Below the pieces are notes generated by a model. That model saw nothing but the letters and a program-made list of their open reading frames with translations, was not told where the DNA came from and ran no database searches. From NCBI GenBank assembly GCA_019722365.1, contig JADFUC010001469.1, positions 1 through 64,000 on the forward strand: 64,000 nt of DNA, read 5' to 3'. Source of the stretch: Lithospermum erythrorhizon (Eukaryota > Streptophyta > Magnoliopsida > Boraginales > Boraginaceae). Every line of letters begins with the position of its first letter. The first letter of the stretch is position 1. This document shows, one piece after another, positions 36,055 through 48,449 of this stretch. The position numbers and the translations under genes were made by a program.

Positions 36055-36420
36055 TCGCGATACGCATCAACTCAAGCAGCATGAAGTAAGCTTTTCTTTA
36101 AATCACTTCAATACGAAATCTCTACAACTTTGGTTTTCCCTTTTAAACTACTTCAATACGAACACACTCATATTCGAACCCACACCGGCTACACATAATG
36201 TGAATCGCGTGGCCTCAACCTAATAAGTGACTGAGCTTCCCTTTAAACCACTTCAGTATGAGATTCTACTCACTTTCGCCTTTCCTTTAAACCCATTTCA
36301 ATATAAAGATTCTACCACTATAGAATTCCTAACCAACACCGCACGGGGCAAGCCTAAGTGTGATTGATACTTAACACCGAGCCTCTTTATCCGATGCCCG
36401 GATAATATTATTTTTGTGTA
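36055..36420. repeat. Dispersed repeat, copy cluster A
   Basis: Contains several copies of 'ctttaaaccacttcaatacgaaatctctac' and 'tcgaacccacacc..ctaca', followed by 'gatacttaacaccgagc'. The same phrases recur at 36845-36985, 43010-43135 and, inverted, at 47420-47640. Confidence 0.6.
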
Positions 36421-36844
36421 TGTAGGGTACATGCATAAGTCCGGGGATGAACAAAAGTCAAAGATTTTAATTAAGTGAGGTTTAAAAGGATTGGAATATT
36501 TACGTATCTTATTTGAATGGGACGAAAAATATTTGATTTGTATATCATTAAAATAAGATTTGATGGACTAATTCGTAAAATTTAGTAAGTAATTACCATG
36601 AAATAATCAATAATATACTTTGTAATAAAGAATATACCCTTCCATTTAGGAAGATTATCCATTTTTTTAAATATTGATGGTTAGATCATTGAGTACTTCA
36701 TGTATGGACTATACATTTAAAAAGTGGTTCGCTCACATCTATTTTCACGCGTTGGCTTTCGGTGGTCTCATAATCTCATTATTATTTGACCTTAATGCTT
36801 TTATGAGACATGGAATTACCACCAAATTTAAAATTGTGAAACCG

Positions 36845-36985
36845 TCAAGTTAATCGCGAGATGTGCCTCAATTGATCTTCCTTTTAACCACTTCAATACA
36901 AGGTCGCTCCTTATAAAAATCGAACCCATATTGCATGAAGAGGCGAGGATACTGATACTTAACACTCTAATTCTTTTACCAGTTA
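36845..36985. repeat. Dispersed repeat, copy B
   Basis: 'taaccacttcaatacaaggtcgctcc', 'atcgaacccatattgcatgaa' and 'gatacttaacactctaattctttt' match the pattern of copy cluster A in the same order and orientation. Confidence 0.6.
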
Positions 36986-39195
36986 ACATACCCGAAGACA
37001 ATTACCACCAAATGTGGCTTTATTAGTACAATGAGATTATTCGAATAAACCTTTTGATATAACAATTATTGTTGAATATCTTTAACCAAAGAACATTGTC
37101 TCCGAAAGTTGACACTGATATGTTTGAAAATCCTCTTTGAGTTGTTACTTGTACTGTGCTTCATAGAAAAAAAAATGGAATTGATTCACTTGAATGATAA
37201 TCTATATATTTATCTATACCTTTATAAAATAACATAATCAAGAACTAGAATGCAATCAGATCCTCCCAAATGCAATGAACTATAACACATTTAATGATTA
37301 TTAAATTTCAATAATTAAATAACAATGAGAGCTAAAATCACGTAAATAAAATGCTTTTTGAAAAGTTACATTTTGATGTTTACACGACTTTAATATTCAT
37401 TAAATCATTTTTACTTAATTCTCATCAATTCAATTTCTATCCATAAATTATTTTATATTATAATCATTTTTAATAAAGCTGAATCATCACACTAAGATCC
37501 CTCGGCCGCCTGGCCCTACATACCTGAGTTAATCGGGCTTGACGCTGTCTCCGTAAGATACCAATTAAAGAATTAGAGCGCTATGACGCCAGCCTCGTCA
37601 AAGCGTAGCAAGTGTTCGACTTCATAATTATTTTTTGTAAGAAAAGGAAGTCATTTTAGGTTTTGGCTTTAAACATCATACGTTTCGCTCAACGCGACAT
37701 ATATTTATATAATTAAATTCGATCAAGAAAGATTTAATTTTTCGCTTTGAGAATTTGCAATAATATTAAATACGCTTTATATGTCTCATCTTAATATCAT
37801 AGCAATCTAATATATTTATTTAAACATTTACTTATCATTCTCATGTACTAAAAGAAAGTTTATACATCGTAAGAATAATAACAATATTTAAAATTAATAT
37901 ACGAAGTTGTTAAATAAATAATTTTAGAACAAATATGATTGAGTGAAATAATGAGCAATTGGGGAGGCAATTAAAAAGATTTTTATAAAATAAATATATT
38001 TATTTATATCTAAGTTAAAATAAAAATAAAAATATAAAGTTCAATATAATGCTACATGACTTATTAAAAAATGGATATCAATTTATTTTCATGAGGTATC
38101 ATTAGATATAAAATATCTCGTTAAGCTTATATATCGACGTTACATGACTCTTAATAGTATATTATATCTATTAATTTGATTAAAAAGATTTATTGGCAAC
38201 CATATTTATGTTTGGCTTTGAGAATTTGTAAGGTTATTAAATTTCATTTATATGTCTACTTTTACATAGTTGGAGAAAATTTTAATATTTTTTATAATGA
38301 AAGATACGAATTAATTGATCACAACTAAAAAAAATTGTATATTGTAGTAATAATCTTTAAAAATTAAAATAAAATATGAGTCACAAATCAACACTTTTAG
38401 AACTAATATATTTTACATACAACAAAATTAGAGGTAATTTCGAGTATTTTTATAGTGAAATATATGACCTAACGTATATTATGAAAATAAAAAGAAAATA
38501 ATAAGTAAAAATATAATAATATATTAGTTTATTTATGAGTATATTTTAAACAGTGAACTGATTGCCTTTTTTGTTTTTTTGATTTTTTTTAAATTCACTA
38601 ACATTTGAATTTACTTAATTACCCCTTAATTAAGCACGCGATTGGGCGTGCATGATAACCGAATTGTCGAAGTTTCACTTAAAAATTAATGCCGGGACCA
38701 TTTTTGTCATCAATTTAAAGCCTTGCATGAAGCCATTTTGAAAAGCGCGACGGAATGGAAACCGACCGAAAGCTTTTGGACGATTGCCACGTTTTTAAAT
38801 TTTATATTATATGTATTTTGTTTTATATTTTATGTACCCGCCTTATGCTAACTAACGTATGATTAATATTATTATCATATCATAATAAACTAATCGAAAT
38901 GGTCTCAATGATTATTTAACTGATGACTTTGTTTACCTTCAAAACGCTTCTTCATGTGAATGAAATAAAAATAATTACATGAATAAACGAAAAGACTTAA
39001 ACAATTCTACTTAATAAAACTTAACAAATTAAATAACTTTACACGTCAAATCGAAACTCTTCAAAATCTTCATCGTTTTACAAAATGGACAAATCGGCTA
39101 CTAATCCATAACACTCACATTCTTTCACCATCTATTCATATAATCTACTTTATGCACTATCATTATGAATTGAAACCAACTATTTATATTGATAA

Positions 39196-39227
39196 TAATA
39201 ATAATAATAATAATAATGCTATTAAAA
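39196..39227. repeat. (AAT)n microsatellite
   Basis: About nine consecutive ataat/aat units. Confidence 0.9.
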
Positions 39228-40438
39228 TATGTGTTTCTTTCCTTTTGTTTTGGATCATATTTATCATTTCTAATAGAATTTAATTATTTATATTTTGTTA
39301 CTATTTTATTATTAGCATTATTATATGTTAAAAGTCATTAATTCAAAACTACAACCACATCATCAGATTAAATTATTATGATGAATTGATTACATAAATG
39401 GATGTAGAAATTGTATTAAAACTCCACTATTATAAAAAATAAATTGATATAGAAATTGCATGCTTTTTTAAAGCTTATTAAATCTATCGTTAAGCACTAA
39501 CCATCCTCTCAAACCATGCATCAAGAAGGAAAACACTGTACAAAATAAGCACAGAATTCATCTACCATATGACCAAAAACATAAAAAATATATACCAGAT
39601 TTAAGCTGCTCAACTCGATTATAAATTTTTTTAAAGTTAAATTACATGGCGTAAAGATAACCCAACTCACTAAATTTATTTATACATCTAACAAGTATGC
39701 TAACTTTTTCTTATTATGGTAACGATATATGAAAATACGATGATTAACACTTTAAATACTTAACTTCAACTCTAACTACTACCTTCTATTATCATATCAA
39801 AAGAAATAATCCGTTACATATGAAAAATATGCTAAGTTTAGTTGATTTATTTATCTATCTTATAATACTTACTATTTCATGGCAAAAGACGAATCGTATA
39901 GAATGATGTTCAAATATCGTTTCGAAAGAAACTGGGAGGCTGCCATTAATGTTAAATACGTGAAACGCATTTTTTGAATATTCTTAGATGTTCGAATATG
40001 TAAGATAAATAGCTACAGACACTTAATCATATATATTTGTAAAAACACTAATAATAATATAAACATCTATTTTCGATTTATTTCATCATATTAGAATTAA
40101 ATCATAGTTATCCAACATAAATAATTGAAAATCACATTTAAATTATCACTTAATTTTTCTATATTTCTTAACAATTAGCATACATTAAACGATAAGACTT
40201 CATAATCGGAGCAACGACATCAAGCTTCTCACATACGTTGCTCCAAATGCAACAGGTACGAATTTACTAGTTCATTTAAAGGTTGCAAATGGTAGATTCC
40301 TAGTGCCACATACAATTGCTAAAGAAATATACATAAGAAAATACATCTGTATTAACTATAAATGCCAAGTGGTACAAAGAAAAGAGTCATTGCTATACAA
40401 GGCCAATCACTCATGCTGAAACTGTAAGTGTGATCGAT

Positions 40439-42631
40439 TTAAAGTTTAGACTGCAGAATGTAGTTTCTTGTTCGAGAAGTACAAAACAGCGCAATAACAC
40501 TGGAATAGAAACTAACAAAAGCACTAGTACAGAAAACCCAGACGGAAATAGGCCCCTTGTCATTTCCCTCGGAGAAGGACTTGCCCGGCATTGCTGGAAG
40601 GGTTCTACTCTTACAACCGTCACCAGTGAAATCCACGCATAAATCAGGATTTCCTGCAAATGCTCCCGGAAATCTCCAGTATGCTTGTTTCCTAGGTACA
40701 ATTCCGGATAGAAAATTGTGAGACAGATTCAGAAGTGTCAGATTCCCAAGACTTGATATGTTTTCTGGGATTGGTCCAGACAATAGATTGTATGATAAAT
40801 CGAGAGACTGCAAATTCCTCATCCTGTCCAAATTTCCAGGAATCTGGCCTTGAAGGAAATTGCAAGATAAGTTGAGGTATTCTAAGCCCTGTAAGCCAAA
40901 CAGTCCTTCGGGAATTCTCCCGTGCAGCACATTATCAGACAAATCGATTCCCACACCAGTTATGAGATTGTAGTTGAAGTTTAGTTCAGTTTTATCCATG
41001 GTGACCACTAAAAGCTTTACCTCCATTTGCTGGGAGGCAATGAGTTGCTCTCTGGGGCTTCTCCTGCTAACGTTTCTGCTATTGAAGACCAAGCTAAAGT
41101 TAAAGTTACAATCAGATATGTCACCGGAGAACTTGTTGCCCGAGAGATCTATTGTGCGCACTGCTCCAAACATGAATATCCAATTTGGAAGGGATCCAGT
41201 GAATTTGTTCCTTGCAAGGGATAGGAATCTGAGGTTCGGCCATTTGGTTATTGCATCGTTAAGAGAACCAGATAAGTTGTTTGAGCTTAATTTCACAACC
41301 TCCAGAGACTTACAACCTGCCAAAGTCAGAGGTATTTCCCCAGATATCTGATTGTCGCTAATATCAAGAATCTTCAAACTATCGAGTGCATCAAGCTCTG
41401 GCTGAATCTCACCAGAAAGATTATTATTGTTCAGTAAAAGAGCCAGCAGTTGGAAACAGCCCACAATATTCAACGGAATGACCCCTGATAACAAGTTATG
41501 TGACAGATCGATCACTTGCAGATAAGTGAGGTTCCCAATTCTTTCAGGTATCTCACCAGTAAGCCTATTATGGGACAAAAGCAACGCCTGCAAGAATTTC
41601 ATATCCGTGATAGCTTCTGGAATTTCTCCAGAAAATTGGTTGTGAGACATATCAAGAAGTAGAAGCCCAGATTTCTCAGACGGTTCAACAATTTGACTTG
41701 GGAGAGTCCCTGATAACTCGTTGAAACTCAAGTCCAGAGCGACTAAATTCTCTGAAAACACAAGCCTAGGAGAAATTCCATATCTCAATGCATTAAATGA
41801 CAAATTAAGCTGAGTAAGCCCTTTAAGGTCAGAAAGACAACTTGGCACCCCTCCCACAATCGAATTATTTGCCAAATTAAGCACTACTAAGGAATCAACA
41901 GATGCAGAAAAACATGGTAAAGTGCTCGAGAGCCTGTTCGATTCAAGATTCAAATACACTAAAGCTTGATGGTAGTGACCAAGATTCCCCATCAAGTAAT
42001 TATGTGACAAATCCAAATACTTCAATGAAACTAAATACATCAAGCTCCTAGGAATTTCACCATGGAAACTATTAAACCCCAAGTCAATCTTTTCTAATTT
42101 CGAATAATTCCCTATCCATAAGGGAAGCTTACCACTCAACTCATTATGACTAAGATCAAGCTCAATCAAGCCACCAAGCTCCATCATTGAACTAGGAAAC
42201 ACACCATCAAACATATTATAACTAAGATCAATAAACTTAAGGCTTCTTAGCTCTCCAAAACAAATAGGTACTCCACCAGAGAAATTATTGTGTGACAAAA
42301 TGAGGGTCTCAAGAAACGTGAGGTTACAGAAAGAGTTGTGAATTTGACCAGACAAACTCAAACCAGTCAAATTCAGTTGAGTAACCCGACCATTATTGTC
42401 TGAAAATGTAACTCCTGTCCAATTGGACAAATTCTCAGCAACCCAATTGGACAAGCTCCAAGCTTTATCATCTTTCAAGCTTTCTTTAAACAGTAAAAGT
42501 GAAACTCTATCTTGTTGGTCAACATTTACATTATTTTTCATAGAAAAAACAGCAAAACTGACATGTGGGCATGTCATAAATGATACAAAAAACATTAACA
42601 ACAAGGTAGTATTAATTGTTAAGTTTAACAT
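40439..42631 (-). CDS. CLV2: CLAVATA2 LRR receptor-like protein
   Basis: Receptor-like protein of the CLV3 peptide pathway, which with the pseudokinase CRN limits stem-cell number in meristems. It sits in the plasma membrane with the LRRs outside and has no kinase. Single-exon frame of 730 aa, as usual for CLV2 (~720). Layout: signal peptide (residues 1-28, MLNLTINTTLLLMFFVSF), N-cap (EDRVSLLLFKESL-type and a WTGV motif with no flanking Cys pair), about 20 LRRs with LxxLxLSxNxLSGxIP pattern, an island near residues 515-560 (FNSRNVSRRSPREQ, LLVVTMDKTELNFNYN), four more LRRs, C-cap NPDLCVDFTGDGC, a TM helix (VWVFCTSAFVSFYSSVIALF) and a short tail ending RNYILQSKL. The tail and TM match CLV2 specifically rather than generic RLPs. 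N-glycosylation sites are abundant (NLT, NLS). No damage seen. Confidence 0.93.
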   Translation of the reverse strand: MLNLTINTTLLLMFFVSFMTCPHVSFAVFSMKNNVNVDQQDRVSLLLFKESLKDDKAWSLSNWVAENLSNWTGVTFSDNNGRVTQLNLTGLSLSGQIHNSFCNLTFLETLILSHNNFSGGVPICFGELRSLKFIDLSYNMFDGVFPSSMMELGGLIELDLSHNELSGKLPLWIGNYSKLEKIDLGFNSFHGEIPRSLMYLVSLKYLDLSHNYLMGNLGHYHQALVYLNLESNRLSSTLPCFSASVDSLVVLNLANNSIVGGVPSCLSDLKGLTQLNLSFNALRYGISPRLVFSENLVALDLSFNELSGTLPSQIVEPSEKSGLLLLDMSHNQFSGEIPEAITDMKFLQALLLSHNRLTGEIPERIGNLTYLQVIDLSHNLLSGVIPLNIVGCFQLLALLLNNNNLSGEIQPELDALDSLKILDISDNQISGEIPLTLAGCKSLEVVKLSSNNLSGSLNDAITKWPNLRFLSLARNKFTGSLPNWIFMFGAVRTIDLSGNKFSGDISDCNFNFSLVFNSRNVSRRSPREQLIASQQMEVKLLVVTMDKTELNFNYNLITGVGIDLSDNVLHGRIPEGLFGLQGLEYLNLSCNFLQGQIPGNLDRMRNLQSLDLSYNLLSGPIPENISSLGNLTLLNLSHNFLSGIVPRKQAYWRFPGAFAGNPDLCVDFTGDGCKSRTLPAMPGKSFSEGNDKGPISVWVFCTSAFVSFYSSVIALFCTSRTRNYILQSKL

Positions 42632-44052
42632 TTTTCAAGAAAATAATGATGCAATAAATTGTTTACCTTGAGCTTGAGATGTTGAAAGACACAAAAGTGA
42701 TTAATGAGAAGGAACAAACATTCTGTATGTTTTCTTGAATTTTGGTTAAACTAAACACAAGTGATAAGAAAGAGAGAGCTTTTGGTTAATTAAGGTCCAC
42801 AGTCCATATAGCATAATCTTGGGAACTGTGTAAAGTCACTGCTTAACTCCTTTTGATTCTGTCGCGTGCTGCCTTTTCAACTTTTTCAAAGATTCTTTGA
42901 AGATATTAAATGTTTGAAATAGGAATCCTTACTTCTTCAGACGTTTACGTCCTTAAACAATATGAGGAAGGCCGAAGACAAATCGTGAGATATGATTAAG
43001 TTGATCAAAATCAATAGTATTCACTTAATCAATTCAATATAATTTTATTATGAATCGAACTCACGCTGCATGAAAATACAGAGCAGCCACCACATGTCGG
43101 ATATTTATCAACTAAGCTATATTCCCAAGGCAGATTCTTTTATGATATCGACTAGAGTTATGTATGAGCTGAATTGAGTTAAAAGCTGATTTTTTTAGTA
43201 ATGATCAATTATTCTTATATTTTATGTTTTGTTTTAATTTTAAAGTATGCTTTTTTTTTCTTGTTGAGTCATGTGATTAATTTTTTTAAAAATTATGGAG
43301 GTATATAATGATTTTCGTTTGTATTAAGAAATAATCTCGATGAAATCCTGCTAAAAAATATGTATCGTTTAAACAAAAATGAGAAACTACTTCAAACTCA
43401 ATGTTGATTTGGTTGTTCGTTTGAGTTCTTAATCTTCTTGTAGAAAAAACCATTTGAGTCCTTTAGAGAAAGTATTTCCCTTTAGAAATCTAAGGTTGCT
43501 TCATGGGTTGGTATGGATTTCAACTTTAGAACTCTGGCCTCCTGAGTATGGTGTAAGAAACTCATGGAGTGATTATACTAGTAGAAAACAAATTATTAAA
43601 AACAATGCAATACAAAATATTGCATATTATACTTTTCAAGGGGAAAAAAAATAGCAATGTGAATAAAATCTGATCAGTTTACACTATATCACCAATGTCA
43701 GTCAGCATTGTATAGCCAAATATCACAACAGCCTGAGAATAAAATCTGATAACTTTAGACGATAATAAAAGAGATAGTCTGATCAGTAAAACTACAATAT
43801 AAATGGTTCCGCGATGACAGATCATTACAGAGTAACTACATTGCGTTACAACACAATGCCAGAAAGGCTTGCTAAACATAACGAGAACTAAAAGTCGCAT
43901 GTTTTTGAAGTCTAGCCCGATGCTAAATATGCTGGACTGCTACCTATCTCCAACAAATGTAACTAGCTTCGTCATCAACATAATTTTTTTGCTCTTCTCC
44001 TACACAGCTGTAGTTTTACATGGAATAAGGCCGTTCATGCCAAGGCAGCTTG
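42632..44052. other. Spacer between CLV2 and DMS3
   Basis: Promoter of CLV2 (42632-~43000), then a repeat copy at 43010-43135 ('gaatcgaactcacgctgcatgaaaat', 'atttatcaactaagctatattccc'). About 43680-44052 should be the 3' UTR of DMS3. No gene seen. Confidence 0.45.
43010..43135. repeat. Dispersed repeat, copy C
   Basis: Same phrase order as copies A and B (cttaatcaattcaat..., gaatcgaactcacgctgcatg, tatcaactaagcta). Confidence 0.5.
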
Positions 44053-45372
44053 CTAATGTTGAGCCTGAGTCGGCTTCTGAGCTAAAAAAGTTGCACTCTG
44101 ATGAAGGAACTTGACCAAGTCTTCTTTTTTCTCATTGAAGATAAGCTTTGTCCTGTTCAACAATTCTTGTTCTCTCGTGATATCATCCACCACTCTTTCC
44201 TTCCGCCATTTCATCTCTTTTATCTCCTTCTCAGTCTCAAAGTAGTTGTCCGGAACATTTAGTTTCTTTGAACTTCTGGGAAATTTCACATCCACGCTTT
44301 CCCTAACACCCATATAGAATAAGGCTTTACGTTTTATTATTCCACCATCCACGGAAATGGCTCCATTGTTGATGCACGGTAGTGCCTCAAACATATCTTT
44401 CCTACTCCCATATACCTGCAAACTCGAAAAGAGATGATAGAAAAGGGTTTCCCTCAGCCCATGGCCACTACTTGTAACACAAAACAGATTTGCACTGTCA
44501 AGAGAGATCAGGTTCACAGCAAAACCAAGAAAGCCAGGTGGAGTTTCACCGTTCGGTAATCTTGGCTTTCGAATATCAAGCCTTCTCTCTGGATCATCAG
44601 TTATGAACCCCCCAGCATATGGTTGTAATATTTCAAGGCAAATGACGGTATTACGCCCATTCAAATGCCTTCCAGTAGAGGCTGCAAGTCCGTGGATGCC
44701 GACACTCTTGTCAATTAACCCTTCTCTGTCATATGTTTCCAGTGCCTTAACACCATCTATCGTCTTGCATACAAGAGCTAACATAAACTCGGGCCCCAGA
44801 TACTCGGCCAGAAGACAACAAAGGTTATCATCATCAACTTTACACAGTGTGGCAACAACCCCAACCACATCCCTAATAGCTGGAAGATAAGAATCATCAG
44901 ATACTTGAATTCCATGTTGAGCTGGAAGAAGGTAAAATAGAGCAGCTGCAGACTCCTGCTCCACTATCTGCTCCATGATCTCATCCTCAGAACGCCCACG
45001 AGGGTGATCCTCATTCTCCTGCACTGCCGCATTTGTAGCGTGAAATTTTTCAAGAACAGCTTCCTTGCCCACAATTGATTCATCCAATTTGTTTACTTCA
45101 CCTTTCAGAAACTTGAGATTTTCTTCGTGCTGCTTCACTCTTTGACCCATTGCCTGGAGATCACTTTCAAGCTTCTTCGAACAAACAACTGCCATCTCAG
45201 CTCTGCCATATGTTCCATCCTGCGTCTCAGCATTAGAAACAATGATCGGATAACCACCCTGAGCTACATTATTCAAAGTAGACGGTCCAACTCTAGTAGA
45301 ACCACCCTGATCCACATGATTCAATGTTGATGGACCAGTTGCATTAGCAGAAAATGGAGTGTCCTTCAACAT
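44053..45372 (-). CDS. DMS3: DMS3 (IDN1), SMC-hinge protein of RNA-directed DNA methylation
   Basis: Subunit of the DDR complex (DRD1-DMS3-RDM1) that recruits Pol V to chromatin for RNA-directed DNA methylation. The 439-aa frame is uninterrupted: a variable N-terminus (residues 1-60, with a near-duplicate GPSTLN.V.QGG at 13-24 and 29-40), a coiled coil (KKLESDLQAMGQRVKQHEEN, about 65-112), and an SMC hinge-like domain (about 125-330: VDDDNLCCLLAEYLGPEFML, ALVCKTIDGVKALETYDREG, LDIRKPRLPNGETPPGFLGF, VTSSGHGLRETLFYHLFSSL), then a C-terminal coiled coil (EIKEMKWRKERVVDDITREQ, NEKKEDLVKFLHQSATFL). These are the diagnostic DMS3 blocks. No ATPase head is present, as expected for the family. Length matches (~420 aa). 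The coding region is intronless here; leader exon(s) may lie in 45.4-46.3 kb. Confidence 0.93.
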   Translation of the reverse strand: MLKDTPFSANATGPSTLNHVDQGGSTRVGPSTLNNVAQGGYPIIVSNAETQDGTYGRAEMAVVCSKKLESDLQAMGQRVKQHEENLKFLKGEVNKLDESIVGKEAVLEKFHATNAAVQENEDHPRGRSEDEIMEQIVEQESAAALFYLLPAQHGIQVSDDSYLPAIRDVVGVVATLCKVDDDNLCCLLAEYLGPEFMLALVCKTIDGVKALETYDREGLIDKSVGIHGLAASTGRHLNGRNTVICLEILQPYAGGFITDDPERRLDIRKPRLPNGETPPGFLGFAVNLISLDSANLFCVTSSGHGLRETLFYHLFSSLQVYGSRKDMFEALPCINNGAISVDGGIIKRKALFYMGVRESVDVKFPRSSKKLNVPDNYFETEKEIKEMKWRKERVVDDITREQELLNRTKLIFNEKKEDLVKFLHQSATFLAQKPTQAQH

Positions 45373-48300
45373 TTTGCAGTCGCAATCTACACTTAGCTCA
45401 AAGCAGAAGAATTACAATTAAACATACAAAACGCAAAAGAAAAATAAAATCTTGTGAAAAACCAAGACACAACTTTTGAATATCCAACAAAATCACATAT
45501 TTCACTCGAAAAATCTAGGACAATATATTTTGTATAAATCCATCCCATGGAACTGCTAAAGTCAAGTAATTACCACAGAACTAACAATCTAAATTCTAAA
45601 CACTACCAAAAACCTACAAAATTTTGTTTACCAAAAAGCTTGATGAATGTAAATTAAATCAAATTGAACAAACAACCTCATAAATCCTATTCAATCCTTT
45701 ATACACACCTCTAGACACACACACACTTACAGAAAGACATCAAATAATCTATGAACTTCATGTATAGCCATACATTTCACTCAAATAGATGTAAAAGTTC
45801 ATCACTTTAATATCAATTCATCCACTGAAGATAAAAAATAGTCATATGACTAATAATATGAAGACCAAAAACCATAAATTGCACATGCATTTAATTCAAT
45901 CAACAAAAACTGAATTGGGAAATGACCATTTTAATCAGTAACAAGAAAATACTGAAATTCCAAAGATAAAAATGAAAAAGATTGAAGCTTTAGCCTTAAT
46001 TAACAAAAACTGAAGTGGGAAATGAGCATCAACTTGCACTGAACTAAAAAAAACAACACAAAGAAGCCTAATCAGTAATGATAAAATAGTGAAATTCTAA
46101 AAATAAAAATGAAAAACTCAAGCTTTACCCACCCAAACCTCCACAAATTATCTACTAGTAATCAAACATGTGTAAGAACAAAGACATACAAAATAATAAC
46201 AAGAAACAAATTAACAAGCCAAGTATAACATTCATGCATTTTGATACCTGCTGCAATAGTGCAATAGTTGTGAAGCTCACAGAGAAAAGCTGCTAAAATC
46301 AATTTCCACGTTTTGAGCGAGCTTCCATTACTACTTTTGTTCATAAGGAAAATACTATTTGGGATGTATTATAGTGTTTTTAATTAAATATTGTACATTT
46401 TAAAGTTAAGTTAACGCATCGGGCTATGGGTAAAGGTGAAGCGATTGTTTCGAGTTTAGCTTGATATTTTTACCCAGTCTTACCTAGATCTTCAGTCAAT
46501 GGGATTTGTCGGTTGAATTTTTTTGGATGAATATCGAATCAATGTAAACATAAAAATATGTAAAAATCGACAAATGAGTCGGGTTTCAAAGGATATGGAT
46601 AATTATCGATTGTTCCGTATATCAAACAACAATTTGAGTCAGAGTCAACTACGCGGTAATCAATCCGGTTTTTCGGATCGAACGGATACCTTATTACCGT
46701 CCTCATTAGAAGTTGGAATGAGACATTTATATTTGGGCCGTAATGTTGCAACCCAGCCAAGAAGGAGTTCCCGTGTTGAACCAAATAAAGAGGCTCGGTC
46801 TCAGATATTTGCTAGGCCTTTAAACGACTGGATCCAATTTCATCGGGATCCATTCCATCTTTTATGTTGTATTGTGGTATGAGCCATGAGGTATTCGACA
46901 TGACTCAACATAAAATTAAAAAATAATGCGTGACTCAAAATAAAATATTTTTCAATTATTATCCTTTCAATTCTCTAAAGCTATAAAAACGAAAAACTTT
47001 GTTATGTTATAAAAATATCACCTATCAAATTAATGATTGTGATTGAGATTTGAATGATTTAAATTAAAATTTAAGAGAATTGAATGATAAAAACATGAAA
47101 GAAGTCAAGTCAGTAACTCAACTCCATCTTTTATGTTATATACTTGGATTATTTTTTATACAATTTGTTAGTTTAGTTTAAACTGATTTCAACACATCAT
47201 AACATTGATGCACATTTAGTTTGATGAAGATTTGGGGTAATGTAAAAATAAGATAATGTCATTAATGAACCCCCACCAGCTTCAGTTAAAACATAAATGG
47301 ACATGAGATGTGGTTATGAGCCGTTTGAAGCATCTGAATACTTCGTATTGGTGGAAGGGTAGCCGTCTTGAGCGCTTAGATTGGCGTATCAGCGTATAAA
47401 TGGACGTGGATAATTAAGGGCATAAATTTCAACCCGGTAAAAGGAAGCGGAAGTGCTAGAATGTCGGCGTAAAATGCTTCGTATGGTGTGGATTCGAGTC
47501 AGCATGAGTGCTTGAGAATCTCATATTGAAGTGGTTTAAAGGAAACTCTCGTCACAGCCAGGTTAGTCGCATCCATGATTAATAAACCCACAGTGGAATG
47601 CAGAGGCCATAAGCATAGAGGCCGTGGCGTGTAATGATTTGTGTTTTATAAATGGACATGAGATGACAACAAATCTGAAGCAAAGCATTGCCTTTTGCCA
47701 GCTTGCTTCCATCCTTCATCCAAACCCCATTGAAACTTAATTGTGAAAGGGAACATACAACTGGATTCCTTTAACTTGCATGACCAACTAGTACAATCAA
47801 TAGTTTAAAGTTCAAAGACTTTCGTCGATTATTTTACAGGAAAAACATTAGTTAGTTGATTACAAAGGATTACTTATACCAATTAACGTTATTTTACTTG
47901 GATTAATTTAAAATATGCGTCATTAAATACGTGTTTATAGTTGGAGTTCTCTTACATTCTTCAAAAGCGTTTGAAGTGTCTTTTTGTTAAATCATGGCCT
48001 TTAGATGTGCCAATATGATTCCAACTCGGGTGAAGTGATTAATTTTATTGATTAAGAAAGAATTCAGGAGATGACAATAGTAGTGTATTATTACCATAGT
48101 TTTAGTAATAACTTGTGAATGCAGGATTATTATTATTCTGAAAATGAGTATTTGATATTGTCACGCATAATATGGAATGGTTGTCATTATATTTCGTGAG
48201 TTTATTGATATAATTTCACGTTCTTCTGTCGTTAACATGTTATGGGTCTTGGTACCAAAATAAAATTCAGCTAACACATGATTGGGTTTTATAATGTGAT

Positions 48301-48449
48301 ACTAAAGCCAAGGTTTTGTTATTCTCTTTTATTGCCGGAAATCTATATATATTTGGATTCTTCGCTTTTTCTCACATGCGGATTCGTTTATTGGTTGGTT
48401 GATTAGATAAAGGCATGGCAAATCATTTTCTTTGTGACTTCTTAGTTCT
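45373..48449. other. DMS3 upstream region and gene-poor spacer
   Basis: 45373-46350 is probably the DMS3 leader with a leader intron. 46500-46880 has an open 119-aa plus-strand frame with no recognisable domain; I do not call it. 47420-47640 contains dispersed repeat D (inverted). No other gene was seen to 48449. Confidence 0.4.
47420..47640. repeat. Dispersed repeat, inverted copy D
   Basis: Reverse complement contains 'cctttaaaccacttcaatatgagattct' and 'tcgaatccacac', matching copy cluster A at 36237-36265. Confidence 0.6.

Larger units (their letters stand above)
35832..40438. other. 4.6-kb AT-rich gene-free region
   Basis: No coding exon, tRNA or complete transposon seen on either strand. 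It includes copies of a dispersed repeat (36055-36420, 36845-36985), a locally GC-richer ~130-bp island at 37490-37620 (ccctcggccgcctggccc...) of unknown nature, and an (AAT)n microsatellite near 39196. The rest (37700-40000) is very AT-rich with no recognisable element. Confidence 0.5.

Noticed and set aside
46523..46882. 119-codon open frame (plus strand)
   Set aside because: No recognised domain, no splice context, low-complexity Asn/Arg-rich sequence, and an equal-length open frame on the other strand; more likely chance.
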